A DNA stretch of 50,503 bases from Tepidibacter formicigenes DSM 15518 (GCF_900142235.1 NZ_FRAE01000015.1:1-50503); one strand, 5' to 3'; shown: positions 8,446 through 18,786, counted from the stretch's first letter. Notes: generated by a model not told the origin, from the letters alone. Numbers and translations are program-made.

Positions 8446-9714
8446 CTATATATAAAAAATCATAAGATAAATTGTACTTAAAATAATAGATAAAATCATC
8501 AAAGGAAATCCAACTTTAAAATATTCTATAAAGGATAATTCGTGATTATTTTTTTTGAGTATTCCTGCTACTATAACATTTGCTGATGCACCTATTAAAC
8601 TGCCGTTTCCTCCAAGACAAGCTCCAAGGGATAGTGCCCACCAAAGAGGCATTACATTAATATCAGAAAGAAGAGATATTCTTTCAATTAAAGGAATCAT
8701 AGTAGCAACAAATGGGATATTATCTAAAAATGAAGAGAGTATAGCTGCTGTCCAAATAAGTACAATAGATGCTAAAAATAAATTATCACTAGCAAAAGAA
8801 ACTATAATTTCTGCAATATGATTTATAACTCCTACCTTTTCAAGTCCACCGACAAGTATGAATAAGAACATGAAGAAAAATATAGTAGTCCATTCAATTG
8901 AATGAAGAACCTCTTCTACATTAGCTTTACTTATTACCATCATTATAGAAGCTCCTATTAGTGCCACTGAAGATGATTCAAAGCCTACATATTGATGAGT
9001 CATAAGTCCAATTACAACTAAGGATAATATACTTAAACATTTTATTAAAAGATTTTTGTCTTTTAATGCAAGTTTTTCATCAAATTCAAATATTTTTTTC
9101 TTTACATCTTCATCTACAATTAATTGATTTTTATACATAAATTTAAACAAATATACTGTAATTATTAATATTATAAGAGATATAGGGCCTGTATTTAGTA
9201 TAAAATCTAAAAAACCAATATTTGCAGCACTTCCAATCATTATATTTGGAGGGTCACCAATAAGTGTTGCAGTACCTCCAATGTTAGAAGAAAGTATTTG
9301 GGGAACTAAAAAAGGTATTGGATTTAATTTTAAAGTATCTGTTATAACAAGTGTAACAGGAGCTATTAAAAGTACAGTGGTGACGTTATCTAGAAAAGCA
9401 GAAAGAATTGCTGTTATAAAACAGAAAATAATCATTATTTTTAAAGGATCCCCCTTTGAAATTTTAGCAGATTTTATAGCTATATACTGAAATAATCCCG
9501 TAGTTTTTAATATATTTACTATAATCATCATACCAACCAATAATCCAATAGTATTAAAATCAATAAAATGAAGTGCTTCTTCTTCTGTTAAGATTCCGAA
9601 TAAAAGTAAAAATGATGCACCTAAAAATGATATAGCTGTTCTATCTATTTTTTCTGAAATAATAAAAATATATGTTGATATAAATATAATTGAGGCTATA
9701 ATGATTTCAAACAT
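8446..9714 (-). CDS. SLC13/ArsB-NhaD superfamily permease
   Basis: A 422-residue integral membrane protein with about 11-12 hydrophobic segments. It belongs to the ion transporter superfamily, with two similar halves: DNVTTVLLIAPVTL with GGTATLIGDPPNIMIGSAA in the first, and DNIPFVATMIPL with GGNGSLIGASANVIVAG in the second. These paired D-N-[IV] and G-x-L-I-G-x-x-x-N motifs mark the ArsB/NhaD and SLC13 families, which move arsenite, dicarboxylates, citrate or Na+/H+. The substrate cannot be read from the sequence and no ars or dicarboxylate genes are adjacent. ATG start with AAAGGAG upstream on the minus strand; transcribed alone. Confidence 0.85.
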   Translation of the reverse strand: MFEIIIASIIFISTYIFIISEKIDRTAISFLGASFLLLFGILTEEEALHFIDFNTIGLLVGMMIIVNILKTTGLFQYIAIKSAKISKGDPLKIMIIFCFITAILSAFLDNVTTVLLIAPVTLVITDTLKLNPIPFLVPQILSSNIGGTATLIGDPPNIMIGSAANIGFLDFILNTGPISLIILIITVYLFKFMYKNQLIVDEDVKKKIFEFDEKLALKDKNLLIKCLSILSLVVIGLMTHQYVGFESSSVALIGASIMMVISKANVEEVLHSIEWTTIFFFMFLFILVGGLEKVGVINHIAEIIVSFASDNLFLASIVLIWTAAILSSFLDNIPFVATMIPLIERISLLSDINVMPLWWALSLGACLGGNGSLIGASANVIVAGILKKNNHELSFIEYFKVGFPLMILSIILSTIYLMIFYI

Positions 9715-9846
9715 AAATTCATCAGCTCCTTTATAAATAAAATATGCTTTAAATTCTTAATATTTACAATTATAAATAAATTATTCTAAAATGTAAATAC
9801 TTAATATATTAACTATTTTTTTAAATAAATGAAAAAATCAACTCTC

Positions 9847-9876
9847 TTGTAAATAAAAAATGTTATATGTTATAAT
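9847..9876 (+). promoter_or_regulatory. Candidate promoter for tig
   Basis: TTGTAA, an 18-base spacer and a perfect TATAAT lie about 50 bases upstream of the tig start. No CIRCE or CtsR-type repeat was recognised nearby. Confidence 0.5.
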
Positions 9877-9925
9877 AAAATGGTTATAAAAGAAAATAAT
9901 GAAAGTTACATAGGAGGAATAGAAA

Positions 9926-11212
9926 ATGAATTCAGAATTAATCAAAAAAGAAAACAATGAAGTTACTTTAAAAATAACTATAAGCAGTGAAGAATTTGAA
10001 AAGGCAGTTAACAAAGCATATGATAAATTAAAAGGAAAGTTTAACATTCCTGGATTTAGAAAAGGAAAAGCTCCAAAAAAACTAATAGAAGCTCAATATG
10101 GTAAGGGAGTATTTTATGATGAAGCTATAAATATAGTATTCCCAGAAGCTTATACAAAAGCTGTAGATGAAAATAACTTAGAGCCAGTAGACAGACCAGA
10201 ACTTGATATAGAAGAAATAGGAAATGGAAAAGACTTAATTCTTTCTGTTAAAGTTACTGTAAAACCTGAAGTGAAATTAGGAGAATATAAAGGTATAGAA
10301 GTTGAAAAAATTGAATATACTGTAAAAGAAGAAGATGTAGAAGCTAGACTTGAAGAAATGAGAAATCAAAATGCTAGATTAATAACTGTTGAAGATAGAG
10401 CAGTTCAAGATAAAGATACAGTTATAATAGATTTTGAAGGATTCGTAGATGGAGAAGCTTTTGAAGGTGGAAAAGGAGAAAATTATAGTCTAGTTATAGG
10501 TTCAGGAACATTTATACCAGGATTTGAAGACCAATTAATAGGAGCAAACATTGGAGATGAAGTAAAAGTAAATGTAACTTTCCCAGAACAGTATCATGCA
10601 GAAAATCTAGCAGGAAAGCCAGCTGTATTTGAAGTAAAAGTAAAAGAAATAAAAGTAAAAGAAATGCCAGAGCTTGATGATGAATTTGCAAAAGATGTAA
10701 GTGAATTTGATACATTAGAAGAATTAAAAAATGATATAAAAAATAAATTAGAGGAAACTGCAAAAAATAGAGAAGAAGCTGAACTTAGAAATAAAGTTGT
10801 AGAAAAAGCAACTGAAGTTTGTGAAGTTGAAATACCAGAAGTTATGATAGAAAATCAAATAAACAATATGCTTAGAGATTTTGATCAACAATTACAAATG
10901 CAAGGATTAAATCTTCAAAGTTATATACAATATACAGGAATGAAAATGGAAGATTTAAAATCTCAAATGAGAGAAGAGGCTCAAAATAGAGTAAAAACAT
11001 CTTTAGTACTTGAGGCTATTTCAGCAGAAGAAAAAATAGAAGTTTCTGATGAAGAATTAAATAAAGAAATGGAAGAAATGGCTAATATGTACAAAATGGA
11101 ATTGGATAAGTTCAAAGCAACTATAAGAGAAGAAGACATGGACTATTTTAAAGAAAATGTAGCTGTTAAAAAGACAATAGACATGTTAGTAGAAAATGCT
11201 AAAATAGCTTAA
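9926..11212 (+). CDS. tig: Trigger factor (ribosome-associated chaperone, prolyl isomerase)
   Basis: A 428-residue, full-length trigger factor that binds the ribosome exit tunnel and shields nascent chains. The N-terminal ribosome-binding domain carries the signature GFRKGKAPKKLIEAQYG (about residues 45-61). The FKBP-type isomerase domain follows (about 150-245, with DTVIIDFEGFVDGEAFEGG and FIPGFEDQLIGANIGDE). The rest is the helical substrate-cradle domain. ATG with AGGAGG upstream. It heads the tig-clpP-clpX block, an arrangement conserved in Firmicutes, but a strong hairpin separates it from clpP. Confidence 0.97.
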   Translation: MNSELIKKENNEVTLKITISSEEFEKAVNKAYDKLKGKFNIPGFRKGKAPKKLIEAQYGKGVFYDEAINIVFPEAYTKAVDENNLEPVDRPELDIEEIGNGKDLILSVKVTVKPEVKLGEYKGIEVEKIEYTVKEEDVEARLEEMRNQNARLITVEDRAVQDKDTVIIDFEGFVDGEAFEGGKGENYSLVIGSGTFIPGFEDQLIGANIGDEVKVNVTFPEQYHAENLAGKPAVFEVKVKEIKVKEMPELDDEFAKDVSEFDTLEELKNDIKNKLEETAKNREEAELRNKVVEKATEVCEVEIPEVMIENQINNMLRDFDQQLQMQGLNLQSYIQYTGMKMEDLKSQMREEAQNRVKTSLVLEAISAEEKIEVSDEELNKEMEEMANMYKMELDKFKATIREEDMDYFKENVAVKKTIDMLVENAKIA

Positions 11213-11217
11213 TTTTG

Positions 11218-11241
11218 CAGTAGCCTAATTTTAGGCTACTG
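11218..11241 (+). terminator. Hairpin between tig and clpP (weak terminator)
   Basis: A perfect 10-bp stem CAGTAGCCTA/TAGGCTACTG is followed by TATCTATAT rather than a proper T-run. It probably acts as a partial terminator or RNA-stability element. Confidence 0.5.
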
Positions 11242-11280
11242 TATCTATATACAGGATTTATAAAAAAGGAGGGGTATTTT

Positions 11281-11865
11281 ATGGCATTAGTACCTGTAGT
11301 AGTAGAACAAACAGGAAGAGGAGAAAGATCTTACGACATATATTCTAGACTTTTAAAGGATAGAATAATATTTTTAGGAGATGAAGTAAATGATACTACA
11401 GCAAGTCTTGTTGTAGCACAGCTTTTATTTTTGGAGTCAGAAGATCCTGATAAGGATATATATTTATACATAAATTCACCAGGAGGAAGTATTACTGCTG
11501 GAATGGCAATTTATGATACAATGCAGTATATAAAACCTGATGTGTGTACAATTTGTATAGGAATGGCAGCTTCTATGGGAGCATTTTTATTAAATGCTGG
11601 AGCAAAAGGCAAAAGATATGCTCTTCCAAACAGTGAAATAATGATACATCAACCATTAGGTGGAACAAGAGGTCAGGCTACAGATATACAAATACACGCC
11701 GAAAGAATTATAAAAATGAAGGAAAAACTAAATAAAATTTTATCAGAAAGAACTGGACAGCCGCTTGAAAAAATAAAAGCAGATACAGAAAGAGATTATT
11801 TCATGGCTGCAAATGAAGCTAAAGAATATGGAATAATTGATGAAGTTATAAGTAAAAGACCATAG
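11281..11865 (+). CDS. clpP: ATP-dependent Clp protease proteolytic subunit
   Basis: A 194-residue serine peptidase that forms the tetradecameric ClpP barrel. The catalytic triad is intact: S98 in [12 protein letters not shown]123 in MIHQPLGG and D172 in TERDYFM. The short N-terminal propeptide region, [25 protein letters not shown], is typical. ATG start with AAAAGGAGGGG. The clpX gene follows 23 bases later, so the protease and its unfoldase are probably co-transcribed. Confidence 0.97.
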   Translation: MALVPVVVEQTGRGERSYDIYSRLLKDRIIFLGDEVNDTTASLVVAQLLFLESEDPDKDIYLYINSPGGSITAGMAIYDTMQYIKPDVCTICIGMAASMGAFLLNAGAKGKRYALPNSEIMIHQPLGGTRGQATDIQIHAERIIKMKEKLNKILSERTGQPLEKIKADTERDYFMAANEAKEYGIIDEVISKRP

Positions 11866-11888
11866 CCTAAATTAAGAGAGGTGTAAAA

Positions 11889-13148
11889 ATGTCAAAATTC
11901 GAAGATAAAAAACATCTAAAATGTTCTTTTTGTGGAAAAAATCAAGAGCAAGTTAAAAGACTTATAGCAGGGCCAAATGTATACATTTGTGATGAATGTG
12001 TAGAGCTTTGTGATGAAATAATAAAAGAGGAATTTGAAGAGTCTTTTGAAAATGATGCAAGTAATCTTCCTAAACCTAAGGAAATTAAAGAAGTTTTAGA
12101 TGAGTATGTAATTGGTCAACAAGAAGCTAAAAAAGCTTTATCTGTTGCAGTATATAATCACTATAAAAGGATATATACATCTAATAAAAAAAGTAAAGAT
12201 GTTGAAATTCAAAAAAGTAATATATTAATGCTTGGACCTACTGGTTCTGGTAAAACACTGCTTGCTCAAACTCTTGCTAAAATACTTAATGTTCCTTTTG
12301 CCATGGCAGATGCTACTTCATTAACAGAAGCAGGTTATGTTGGAGAAGATGTAGAGAATATTCTTCTTAAACTAATCCAAGCTGCTGATTATGATGTAGA
12401 AAGAGCAGAAAAAGGGATAATATATATAGATGAGATAGATAAAATAGCTAGAAAATCAGATAATCCATCTATAACAAGAGACGTTAGTGGAGAAGGAGTT
12501 CAGCAAGCACTTCTTAAAATATTAGAAGGAACTACTGCTAATGTACCTCCTCAAGGAGGTAGAAAGCATCCTCATCAAGAGTTTTTACAAATAGACACTA
12601 CTAATATATTATTTATTGTAGGTGGAGCTTTTGATGGAATAGATAAAATAATCAAGAAAAGAACTGGTCAAAAAACCTTAGGCTTTGGTGCTAAAATAGA
12701 AAGTAAAAAAGAAACAGATATAGGGAAATTATATAAAGAGGTTCAACCAGAGGACTTACTGAAGTTTGGTATTATACCAGAATTTATAGGTAGGGTTCCT
12801 GTTGTTGTAACTTTAGATTTATTAGATGAAAATGCCTTAGTTACAATATTAAAAGAGCCTAAAAATGCTCTTACGAAACAATACTCGAAGCTATTTGAAA
12901 TGGATAATGTAGACCTTGAATTTGGAGAAGATGCACTAAAAGCGATAGCTAAAAAAGCAATAGAAAGAAATACAGGAGCAAGAGGTCTTAGAAGTATATT
13001 GGAGAAATCTATGATGGATATTATGTTTGAAATACCATCTAGAGAAGATATCCAAAAAGTAATTATAACTGAGGAAACTATAATAGATAATAAAGAACCT
13101 CTAGTTATATTTGAAAATGACAATAAAAAACCAGAAGAAAGTGCATAA
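11889..13148 (+). CDS. clpX: ATP-dependent Clp protease ATP-binding subunit ClpX
   Basis: A 419-residue AAA+ unfoldase that feeds substrates to ClpP. The N-terminal zinc-binding domain has C12, C15, C34 and C37. Walker A is GPTGSGKT at about 116-123; Walker B is [10 protein letters not shown]; the pore and arginine-finger regions ([17 protein letters not shown]) and the ClpP-contacting IGF-type loop region (KTLGFGAKI) are present. Immediately downstream of clpP. The downstream hairpin also covers the end of the opposing chromate-transporter gene. Confidence 0.97.
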   Translation: MSKFEDKKHLKCSFCGKNQEQVKRLIAGPNVYICDECVELCDEIIKEEFEESFENDASNLPKPKEIKEVLDEYVIGQQEAKKALSVAVYNHYKRIYTSNKKSKDVEIQKSNILMLGPTGSGKTLLAQTLAKILNVPFAMADATSLTEAGYVGEDVENILLKLIQAADYDVERAEKGIIYIDEIDKIARKSDNPSITRDVSGEGVQQALLKILEGTTANVPPQGGRKHPHQEFLQIDTTNILFIVGGAFDGIDKIIKKRTGQKTLGFGAKIESKKETDIGKLYKEVQPEDLLKFGIIPEFIGRVPVVVTLDLLDENALVTILKEPKNALTKQYSKLFEMDNVDLEFGEDALKAIAKKAIERNTGARGLRSILEKSMMDIMFEIPSREDIQKVIITEETIIDNKEPLVIFENDNKKPEESA

Positions 13149-13170
13149 AAAGGGGCTTTATGCCCCTTTT
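13148..13170. terminator. Bidirectional terminator overlapping the end of the minus-strand gene
   Basis: A perfect 9-bp stem AAAAGGGGC/GCCCCTTTT with a TTTAT loop. The stop codon of the minus-strand transporter gene (13158-13160) lies in the loop, so its last codons are part of the terminator. Confidence 0.85.
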
Positions 13171-13694
13171 AAAATTGTTCCAATTAACCCAAATCCTATT
13201 ATTATAATTATTGGATGAATTTTTTTTGAATTTAACAAAGCAAAGGATAATAAAAAAATAATAAAAGAATATAGATCAAATATACTTTTGTTGAATGTAG
13301 AATAAGCTGATGATAATATAAATCCTATAGTTATAGGTCTTAAATATTTAAGAACCTTTAATAAATATTTATTATTCTTGTATTTTTCAAGAGCAGGAGA
13401 TACTATATTCATAGAAATAGTTGAAAAGGTTATTACACCAAGTGTTGCAAAAATACTTCCTAAAATATAATAATATTTATAGCCTATAAATGTAGCACTG
13501 TTTATTGCAATAGGCCCAGGAGAAGCTTGAGAAATAGCAAGTACATCTAAAAATTCTTTATAAGTAAGCCAGCCTTTAGATTTAATTATTTCTCTCTCGA
13601 TAAAGGGTAGCATAGCATATCCACCACCAAAACTAAAAGCTCCTATTTTAAAAAATGCTATAAAAATTTTAAATAAATCTAAGATTTTATACAT
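13158..13694 (-). CDS. Chromate transporter family protein, half-length (second of pair)
   Basis: A 178-residue CHR-domain membrane protein. The family signature is near the N terminus (FKIGAFSFGGGYAMLPFIEREI), followed by SQASPGPIAINSATFIGYKYYYILG. About 5-6 membrane segments make up one half of a ChrA permease. Its start overlaps the end of the preceding homologous gene by 16 bases. The two half-size proteins are therefore translationally coupled and expected to assemble as a heterodimer, as known for short-chain CHR pairs. Chromate is the name-giving substrate of the family; the physiological substrate here is unknown. Confidence 0.87.
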   Translation of the reverse strand: MYKILDLFKIFIAFFKIGAFSFGGGYAMLPFIEREIIKSKGWLTYKEFLDVLAISQASPGPIAINSATFIGYKYYYILGSIFATLGVITFSTISMNIVSPALEKYKNNKYLLKVLKYLRPITIGFILSSAYSTFNKSIFDLYSFIIFLLSFALLNSKKIHPIIIIIGFGLIGTILKGA

Positions 13695-14194
13695 AATCCT
13701 ATAATTCCTCCAATTAATATTATATATATGGGATTAACTGAAAAAAAAGTAACTAAAATAAAAGAAGTAATAAAAAATATTATATATATTTTACTTTTAT
13801 CCATATTTTTAAACATACGAAAAAAAGAATATAAAAGAAGAGATACAACTACAGGTCTTACTCCATAAAAAAATCCTTCTATATAATTTGAATTTTTACT
13901 TATATTGTATAGATAGGCTAGTAACAATATAGATAAAAATGATGGAAGTATTACTCCTAAAAGACATATTAAGCTTCCTAGGATTTTATAAAATCTATAT
14001 CCTAAAAGTAGGGCTATATTAACTGCTATAGCACCAGGAAAACTTTGAGCTATTGATACATAGTCTAAAAAATCATCTTCACTTAAAAGCTCTTGCTTAT
14101 TTACAATCTCTTCTTCAATTAGAGGAATCATAGCATATCCTCCTCCAAAGGTAACTGAACCTATTTTTAAAAATGTTAAGAATAGTTTAAACAT
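13679..14194 (-). CDS. Chromate transporter family protein, half-length (first of pair)
   Basis: A 171-residue CHR-domain membrane protein that pairs with the overlapping gene downstream on the same strand. The signature FLKIGSVTFGGGYAMIPLIEEEIV at the start and the later SIAQSFPGAIAVNIALLLGYRFYKILG are parallel to those of the partner, so the two are paralogues from an ancient duplication. ATG start with AGGAGG upstream on the minus strand (14203-14208). Divergent from lon. Confidence 0.87.
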   Translation of the reverse strand: MFKLFLTFLKIGSVTFGGGYAMIPLIEEEIVNKQELLSEDDFLDYVSIAQSFPGAIAVNIALLLGYRFYKILGSLICLLGVILPSFLSILLLAYLYNISKNSNYIEGFFYGVRPVVVSLLLYSFFRMFKNMDKSKIYIIFFITSFILVTFFSVNPIYIILIGGIIGLCIKS

Positions 14195-14265
14195 AAATAC
14201 CTCCTATAAATTATAAAACTATTATAACATCAAAAAAGAAATAAAACTCTATAATTTAGATTATA

Positions 14266-14294
14266 TTGAAAATTTTTTATGGGAAATATATAAT
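14266..14294 (+). promoter_or_regulatory. Candidate promoter for lon-engB
   Basis: TTGAAA, a 17-base spacer and a perfect TATAAT, about 100 bases upstream of the lon start. The intervening leader (14320-14373) contains a reverse-orientation resemblance to repeat module A (AATTTCCTATT) and the tail of module C (AATAAAGACTTTTTTA), probably a decayed repeat copy. Confidence 0.55.
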
Positions 14295-14391
14295 AGTATA
14301 GACATTTATTTAAATAACTATAAATTTCCTATTAATTAAAAAACTATAAAAAGCTTTAAAATAAAGACTTTTTTACATAAGGAGTGATGTT

Positions 14392-16737
14392 ATGGAGCAA
14401 AACTATACGATGAAAGAACATCAATTGCCTCTTATACCTCTTAGAGGTTTAGCGGTATTTCCATATATGGTTTTACATTTTGATGTTGGTAGAGACAAAT
14501 CTATAAATGCATTAGAAGAAGCCATGGTTGATGAACAGCTTATATTTTTAACATCTCAAAAAGAAGCTGAAGTAGATTTACCTACACCAGAGGATTTTTA
14601 TCATATAGGAACAATATGTAAGGTAAAGCAAATGTTAAAGCTTCCAGGAGACACTATAAGAGTATTAGTAGAAGGTATATCTAGAGCTAAAATAAAAGAA
14701 ATTATAAATGAAGAACCATGCTTTAAAGCTACTATAGAAGAAGTAGTTTATGATGAGGAACTTCTTAAAGAAAATAAAGAAGTAGAAGCTTTAATTAGAA
14801 ATGTATTTGAATCATTTGAAGAATATATAAATATCAGCAATAGAATTTCTCCAGAAATACTATTGTCTTTATCTGATATAGAGGATGCAAGTAGATTCGC
14901 TGATACTATAGCTTCAAATATGTTTTTAAAACCTCTTCAAAAACAAGAAATATTAGAAATATTTGATCCTAAAGAAAGATTAGAAAAAATATATAAAATA
15001 TTACTTGAAGAAATAGATATTTTAAAAATAGAAAAGAAGATAAGCTTAAGAGTTAAAAAACAGATAAATAAGGTACAAAAAGAATACTATTTAAGAGAGC
15101 AACTTAAAGCAATTCGAAAAGAACTTGGAGAAGATGAAGAAGTATCTGATGAAATTGATGATTATAAAGAGAAATTAAAAAAGTTAAAAGTAAAAAAAGA
15201 AATAAAAGAAAAAATATCTAAAGAAATAGACAGACTGTCAAGATTATCTCCATCTTCTGCTGAATCGGGTGTTATTAGAAGTTATTTAGATACAATTTTT
15301 TCACTTCCTTGGAATAAGGAAACTAAAGATAAGATAGATATAAAAGAGTCTAGAAAAATACTTGATGAAGATCATTATGGTCTTGAAAAAGTAAAAGAAA
15401 GAATAATTGAATATTTAGCTATAAGAAAGCTTGCAAAATCTATGAAGGGACCTATACTTTGTCTTGTTGGCCCTCCAGGAGTGGGTAAAACATCTATAGC
15501 AAAATCAGTAGCAAAATCTTTAAACAGAAAGTTTGTAAGAGTATCTTTAGGTGGAGTAAGAGATGAAGCTGAAATAAGAGGACACAGAAGAACTTATGTA
15601 GGAGCAATACCAGGAAGAATTATAAATGCTATAAAAGAAGCAGAAAGTAAAAATCCAGTATTTTTATTTGATGAAATAGACAAAATGGCTTCTGATTTTA
15701 GAGGAGACCCAGCTTCAGCAATGCTTGAAGTTCTAGATCCAGAACAAAACAAGGAATTTGTAGACCATTATTTAGAAATGCCATTTGATTTATCTAAGGT
15801 TCTATTTATAACTACTGCAAATAGCTTAAGCACTATTCCAAGACCGTTACTTGATAGAATGGAAATAATAGAGGTTTCTGGATATACAGAAGAAGAAAAA
15901 TTAAAAATATCTCAAAAGTATCTACTTCCAAAGCAAATAAAAGAACATGGATTAGAAGAAGATTTCTTAAAAATGGGAGAAGATACTATAAGAGATATAA
16001 TTAATTATTATACAAGAGAATCTGGAGTTAGAACTCTAGAAAGAACAATTGGTAAAGTATGTAGAAAAGTAGCTACAAGATATGTAGAAAAACCAGATTT
16101 AAAATCAATAAGAGTTAATAGAAATAATTTAGAAAAATATCTTGGAAAGAAAAGGTATAAATTTGAATTAATAAAAGAAAAGCCTGAAATTGGAATAGTT
16201 AGAGGGCTTGCTTGGACTTCAGTAGGAGGAGATACTTTATCTATAGAGGTAACCCCTATGAAAGGAAAAGGACAGCTTGTATTAACAGGTCAGCTTGGAG
16301 ATGTTATGAAAGAATCTGCAAAAGCTGGAATTTCATATATAAGATCTAAATGTGAAGATTTAAATATAGATACTGAGTTTTACAAAACACAAGATATACA
16401 CATTCATATTCCAGAAGGAGCGATTCCAAAAGATGGGCCATCTGCAGGAATAACAATGGCAACAGCAGTAATATCAGCTTTATCACAAATACCTGTAAGT
16501 AATACTGTAGCTATGACTGGGGAAATAACTTTAAGAGGAAGAGTTTTACCTGTTGGAGGAATTAAAGAAAAAGTACTTGCAGCTCATAGAGCAGGAATTA
16601 AAAAGGTATTACTTCCTCATGAAAACAAAAAGGATTTAGATGATATTCCTGAAAATATTAAAAAGAAAATGGAATTTGTTTTAGTAGAGAATATGGATGA
16701 GGTTTTAGAGCATGCCTTGGTAAGGGAAGGTGAGTAA
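14392..16737 (+). CDS. lon: ATP-dependent protease Lon
   Basis: A 781-residue, full-length LonA protease that degrades damaged and regulatory proteins. The N-terminal substrate-binding domain begins [24 protein letters not shown]. The AAA+ domain has Walker A GPPGVGKT at about 360-367 and Walker [11 protein letters not shown]. The C-terminal protease domain has the catalytic Ser684 in [12 protein letters not shown], with the catalytic lysine in [17 protein letters not shown] with AAGGAGTGATGTT upstream. The engB gene overlaps its 3' end, a conserved Firmicute arrangement. Confidence 0.97.
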   Translation: MEQNYTMKEHQLPLIPLRGLAVFPYMVLHFDVGRDKSINALEEAMVDEQLIFLTSQKEAEVDLPTPEDFYHIGTICKVKQMLKLPGDTIRVLVEGISRAKIKEIINEEPCFKATIEEVVYDEELLKENKEVEALIRNVFESFEEYINISNRISPEILLSLSDIEDASRFADTIASNMFLKPLQKQEILEIFDPKERLEKIYKILLEEIDILKIEKKISLRVKKQINKVQKEYYLREQLKAIRKELGEDEEVSDEIDDYKEKLKKLKVKKEIKEKISKEIDRLSRLSPSSAESGVIRSYLDTIFSLPWNKETKDKIDIKESRKILDEDHYGLEKVKERIIEYLAIRKLAKSMKGPILCLVGPPGVGKTSIAKSVAKSLNRKFVRVSLGGVRDEAEIRGHRRTYVGAIPGRIINAIKEAESKNPVFLFDEIDKMASDFRGDPASAMLEVLDPEQNKEFVDHYLEMPFDLSKVLFITTANSLSTIPRPLLDRMEIIEVSGYTEEEKLKISQKYLLPKQIKEHGLEEDFLKMGEDTIRDIINYYTRESGVRTLERTIGKVCRKVATRYVEKPDLKSIRVNRNNLEKYLGKKRYKFELIKEKPEIGIVRGLAWTSVGGDTLSIEVTPMKGKGQLVLTGQLGDVMKESAKAGISYIRSKCEDLNIDTEFYKTQDIHIHIPEGAIPKDGPSAGITMATAVISALSQIPVSNTVAMTGEITLRGRVLPVGGIKEKVLAAHRAGIKKVLLPHENKKDLDDIPENIKKKMEFVLVENMDEVLEHALVREGE

Positions 16738-17347
16738 ATTGAAAATAAGATCCGCAGAAATAGTAATGAGTGCTGTAAATAAGGATCAATATCCTAATGA
16801 AGGAATTCCAGAAATTGCTTTTGTAGGCAGATCTAATGTAGGAAAATCTTCTAGTATAAATTCTCTTCTAAATAGAAGACAGTTTGCTAGAGTTAGTCAA
16901 ACTCCAGGTAAAACTAGAACTATAAATTTTTACTTAATAAATAAAGAATTTTATTTTGTTGATTTGCCTGGATATGGATATGCTAAGATATCAAAATCAG
17001 AAAAAGCTGGTTGGGGAAAAATAATGGAAATGTATTTAAAAGAAAGAAAAGAGCTTTGCAATATATTTCTATTAGTTGATATAAGACATGAACCTACTAA
17101 TGATGATAAAGCTATGTATGATTGGATAAAATATTACGGTTATGATTGTACTATTATAGCAACAAAAGCTGATAAAATATCTAGAGGAAAATATCAAAAG
17201 CATATTAGTATAATAAGAAAGAAATTAGGACTTAAGGATGAGAAGATAATTCCAGTTTCATCATTAAAGAAAACAGGTTTTGATACTCTATGGGAAGAAA
17301 TAATAAATATATATACAGAAAAAGGATATCACATAAATACAGATTAA
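16730..17347 (+). CDS. engB: Ribosome biogenesis GTPase EngB (YsxC/YihA)
   Basis: A 205-residue GTPase needed for 50S subunit assembly. G1 is GRSNVGKSS, the G2 threonine lies in [12 protein letters not shown]3 is [10 protein letters not shown]4 is TKADKI and G5 is VSSLKKTG. The GTG start at 16730 overlaps the last codons of lon. A TTG at 16739, just after the lon stop and preceded by AAGGTGAG, is an equally good start and would shorten the protein by 3 residues. Translationally coupled to lon and followed by a strong terminator. Confidence 0.95.
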   Translation: MSKLKIRSAEIVMSAVNKDQYPNEGIPEIAFVGRSNVGKSSSINSLLNRRQFARVSQTPGKTRTINFYLINKEFYFVDLPGYGYAKISKSEKAGWGKIMEMYLKERKELCNIFLLVDIRHEPTNDDKAMYDWIKYYGYDCTIIATKADKISRGKYQKHISIIRKKLGLKDEKIIPVSSLKKTGFDTLWEEIINIYTEKGYHINTD

Positions 17348-17378
17348 AAACGATATGATTTAAATCATATCGTTTTTT
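17346..17378 (+). terminator. Intrinsic terminator after engB
   Basis: A perfect palindrome in which AACGATATGATTT pairs with its complement, flanked by A- and T-runs. Confidence 0.9.
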
Positions 17379-17380
17379 GT

Positions 17381-17545
17381 TATAATGAATAGGAAATTAT
17401 AATCCTTTTGAATTGTGGATAAATATAATTTTCGTTATGAATTTTAAGCAACGGAATTCGTTAGAATTCGTTGGCGCCATGAAATTTCAAAAAAGTCTAC
17501 ATTTAAAATCTTTAGAATAAAGACTTTTTTATAATGAATATGAAA
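17381..17545 (+). repeat. Dispersed repeat copy 2 (module A, one module-B hairpin, module C)
   Basis: It starts ATAATGAATAGGAAATTATA and ends in the module-C palindrome (AAAAAAGTCTACATTT...AAAGACTTTTTT). Between them is the first hairpin of module B in a variant form: CAACGGAATTC, loop GTTA, GAATTCGTTG. Compared with copies 3 and 4 the stem has two compensated pair changes (G-C to A-T and C-G to T-A). The inserted hairpin is bracketed by similar ATGAATTT/ATGAAATTT sequences. The copy is followed by a second ATAATGAATATGAAAT, a near-repeat of its own start. This fills most of the 302-base gap between engB and the aminopeptidase gene; the rest (17546-17649) is very AT-rich leader with a possible TTGAAA-17-TAAATA promoter. 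Confidence 0.75.
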
Positions 17546-17649
17546 TAATATGATATGAATTTTTTGTTTTTACTTAATTTTTGAAATATTATATGGTAAT
17601 ATATAAATATATTTATATATATGAATTTTGTTAGATAGGAGTTGAAAAT

Positions 17650-18765
17650 ATGAAAGATCCTAGAATAAGTAAACTTGCTAAAAATTTAATTAATTATTCT
17701 GTAGAGCTAAAAGAAGGAGAAAAGTTGTTAATTGATGTTAAAGGAGACGATATTGATCTTGCTAAAGAGCTTGTAAAAGAAGCTTATGAAGTAGGTGGTA
17801 TTCCTTTTGTTTCAGTTAAAAATGATATTATACTAAGAGAAATTTTAATGAGAATAAATAAAGAACAGTTAAAAAGTATGGCTAAATATGAACTTGAAAG
17901 AATGAAAGAAATGGATGCATATATTTCAATTAGAGGTGCAAGTAATATAACTGAACTTTCAGATGTACCAGAAGAAAATATGGGTATGTATATGGAAGAA
18001 TTTATAGGACCAGTACATATAAAAGAAAGAGTAGCAAATACGAAATGGTGTGTTATGAGATATCCAAATCCATCCATGGCTCAACTTGCTGGAACTAGCA
18101 CAGAAAAATTTGAAGATTTTTATTTTAATGTTTGTAACTTAGATTATTCTAAAATGTCAAAAGCAATGGATTCACTTGTAAAATTTATGGAAAAAACAGA
18201 AAAAGTGAAAATAGTAGGACCAGGAACAGAGCTTACTTTCTCAATAAAAGATATACCTGTAGTAAAATGTGATGGAAAGATGAATATACCTGATGGTGAA
18301 GTTTATACAGCACCAGTTAAGAGCTCGGTAAATGGATATATAACATATAATACTCCGGCAGTATATAATGGATTTACATATGAAAATATAAGACTTGAAT
18401 TTAAGGATGGAAAAATAATAAAAGCTACTGCAAATGATACAGATAGAATAAACAAAATATTTGATACAGATGAAGGTGCAAGATTCATAGGAGAATTTGC
18501 AATAGGGGTTAATCCATATATAGAAAAACCTATGAAAGATACATTATTTGATGAAAAAATAAAAGGAAGCTTTCATTTTACTCCAGGAAATAGCTATAAA
18601 GATGCTTATAATGGAAATAACTCTTCAATACATTGGGATTTAGTATGTATTCAAACTCCAGAATTTGGAGGAGGAGAAATTTACTTTGATGATACTTTAA
18701 TTAGAAAAGATGGGTTATTTGTTATAGAGGAATTAGAGTGTTTAAATCCAGAAAATCTAAAATAA
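17650..18765 (+). CDS. M29 family aminopeptidase (AmpS/PepS-like)
   Basis: A 371-residue metallo-aminopeptidase of MEROPS family M29, which removes N-terminal residues from peptides in the cytoplasm. Likely metal ligands are visible in order: the glutamate of NIPDGEVYTAP, the glutamate of FIGEFAIGVN, the histidine of GSFHFTPG, the tyrosine of NSYKDAYNG, and the histidine and aspartate of SIHWDLV. Slightly shorter than the 400-410 residues of classical members. ATG start with TAGGAG upstream. Single-gene unit followed by a terminator; an amino-acid permease gene follows. Confidence 0.88.
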   Translation: MKDPRISKLAKNLINYSVELKEGEKLLIDVKGDDIDLAKELVKEAYEVGGIPFVSVKNDIILREILMRINKEQLKSMAKYELERMKEMDAYISIRGASNITELSDVPEENMGMYMEEFIGPVHIKERVANTKWCVMRYPNPSMAQLAGTSTEKFEDFYFNVCNLDYSKMSKAMDSLVKFMEKTEKVKIVGPGTELTFSIKDIPVVKCDGKMNIPDGEVYTAPVKSSVNGYITYNTPAVYNGFTYENIRLEFKDGKIIKATANDTDRINKIFDTDEGARFIGEFAIGVNPYIEKPMKDTLFDEKIKGSFHFTPGNSYKDAYNGNNSSIHWDLVCIQTPEFGGGEIYFDDTLIRKDGLFVIEELECLNPENLK

Positions 18766-18786
18766 ATTATATATTGATTTACAAGA

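Noticed and set aside
9700-9925. CtsR or CIRCE heat-shock operator upstream of the tig-clpP-clpX and lon blocks
   Set aside because: No GGTCAAA tandem heptads or TTAGCACTC-N9-GAGTGCTAA dyads were found in the upstream regions.
10512-10763. Long minus-strand open frame inside tig, and similar ones inside clpX, the chemoreceptors and the surface protein
   Set aside because: Low-complexity shadows of AT-rich genes, with no ribosome binding site and improbable Leu- or Ser-rich products.
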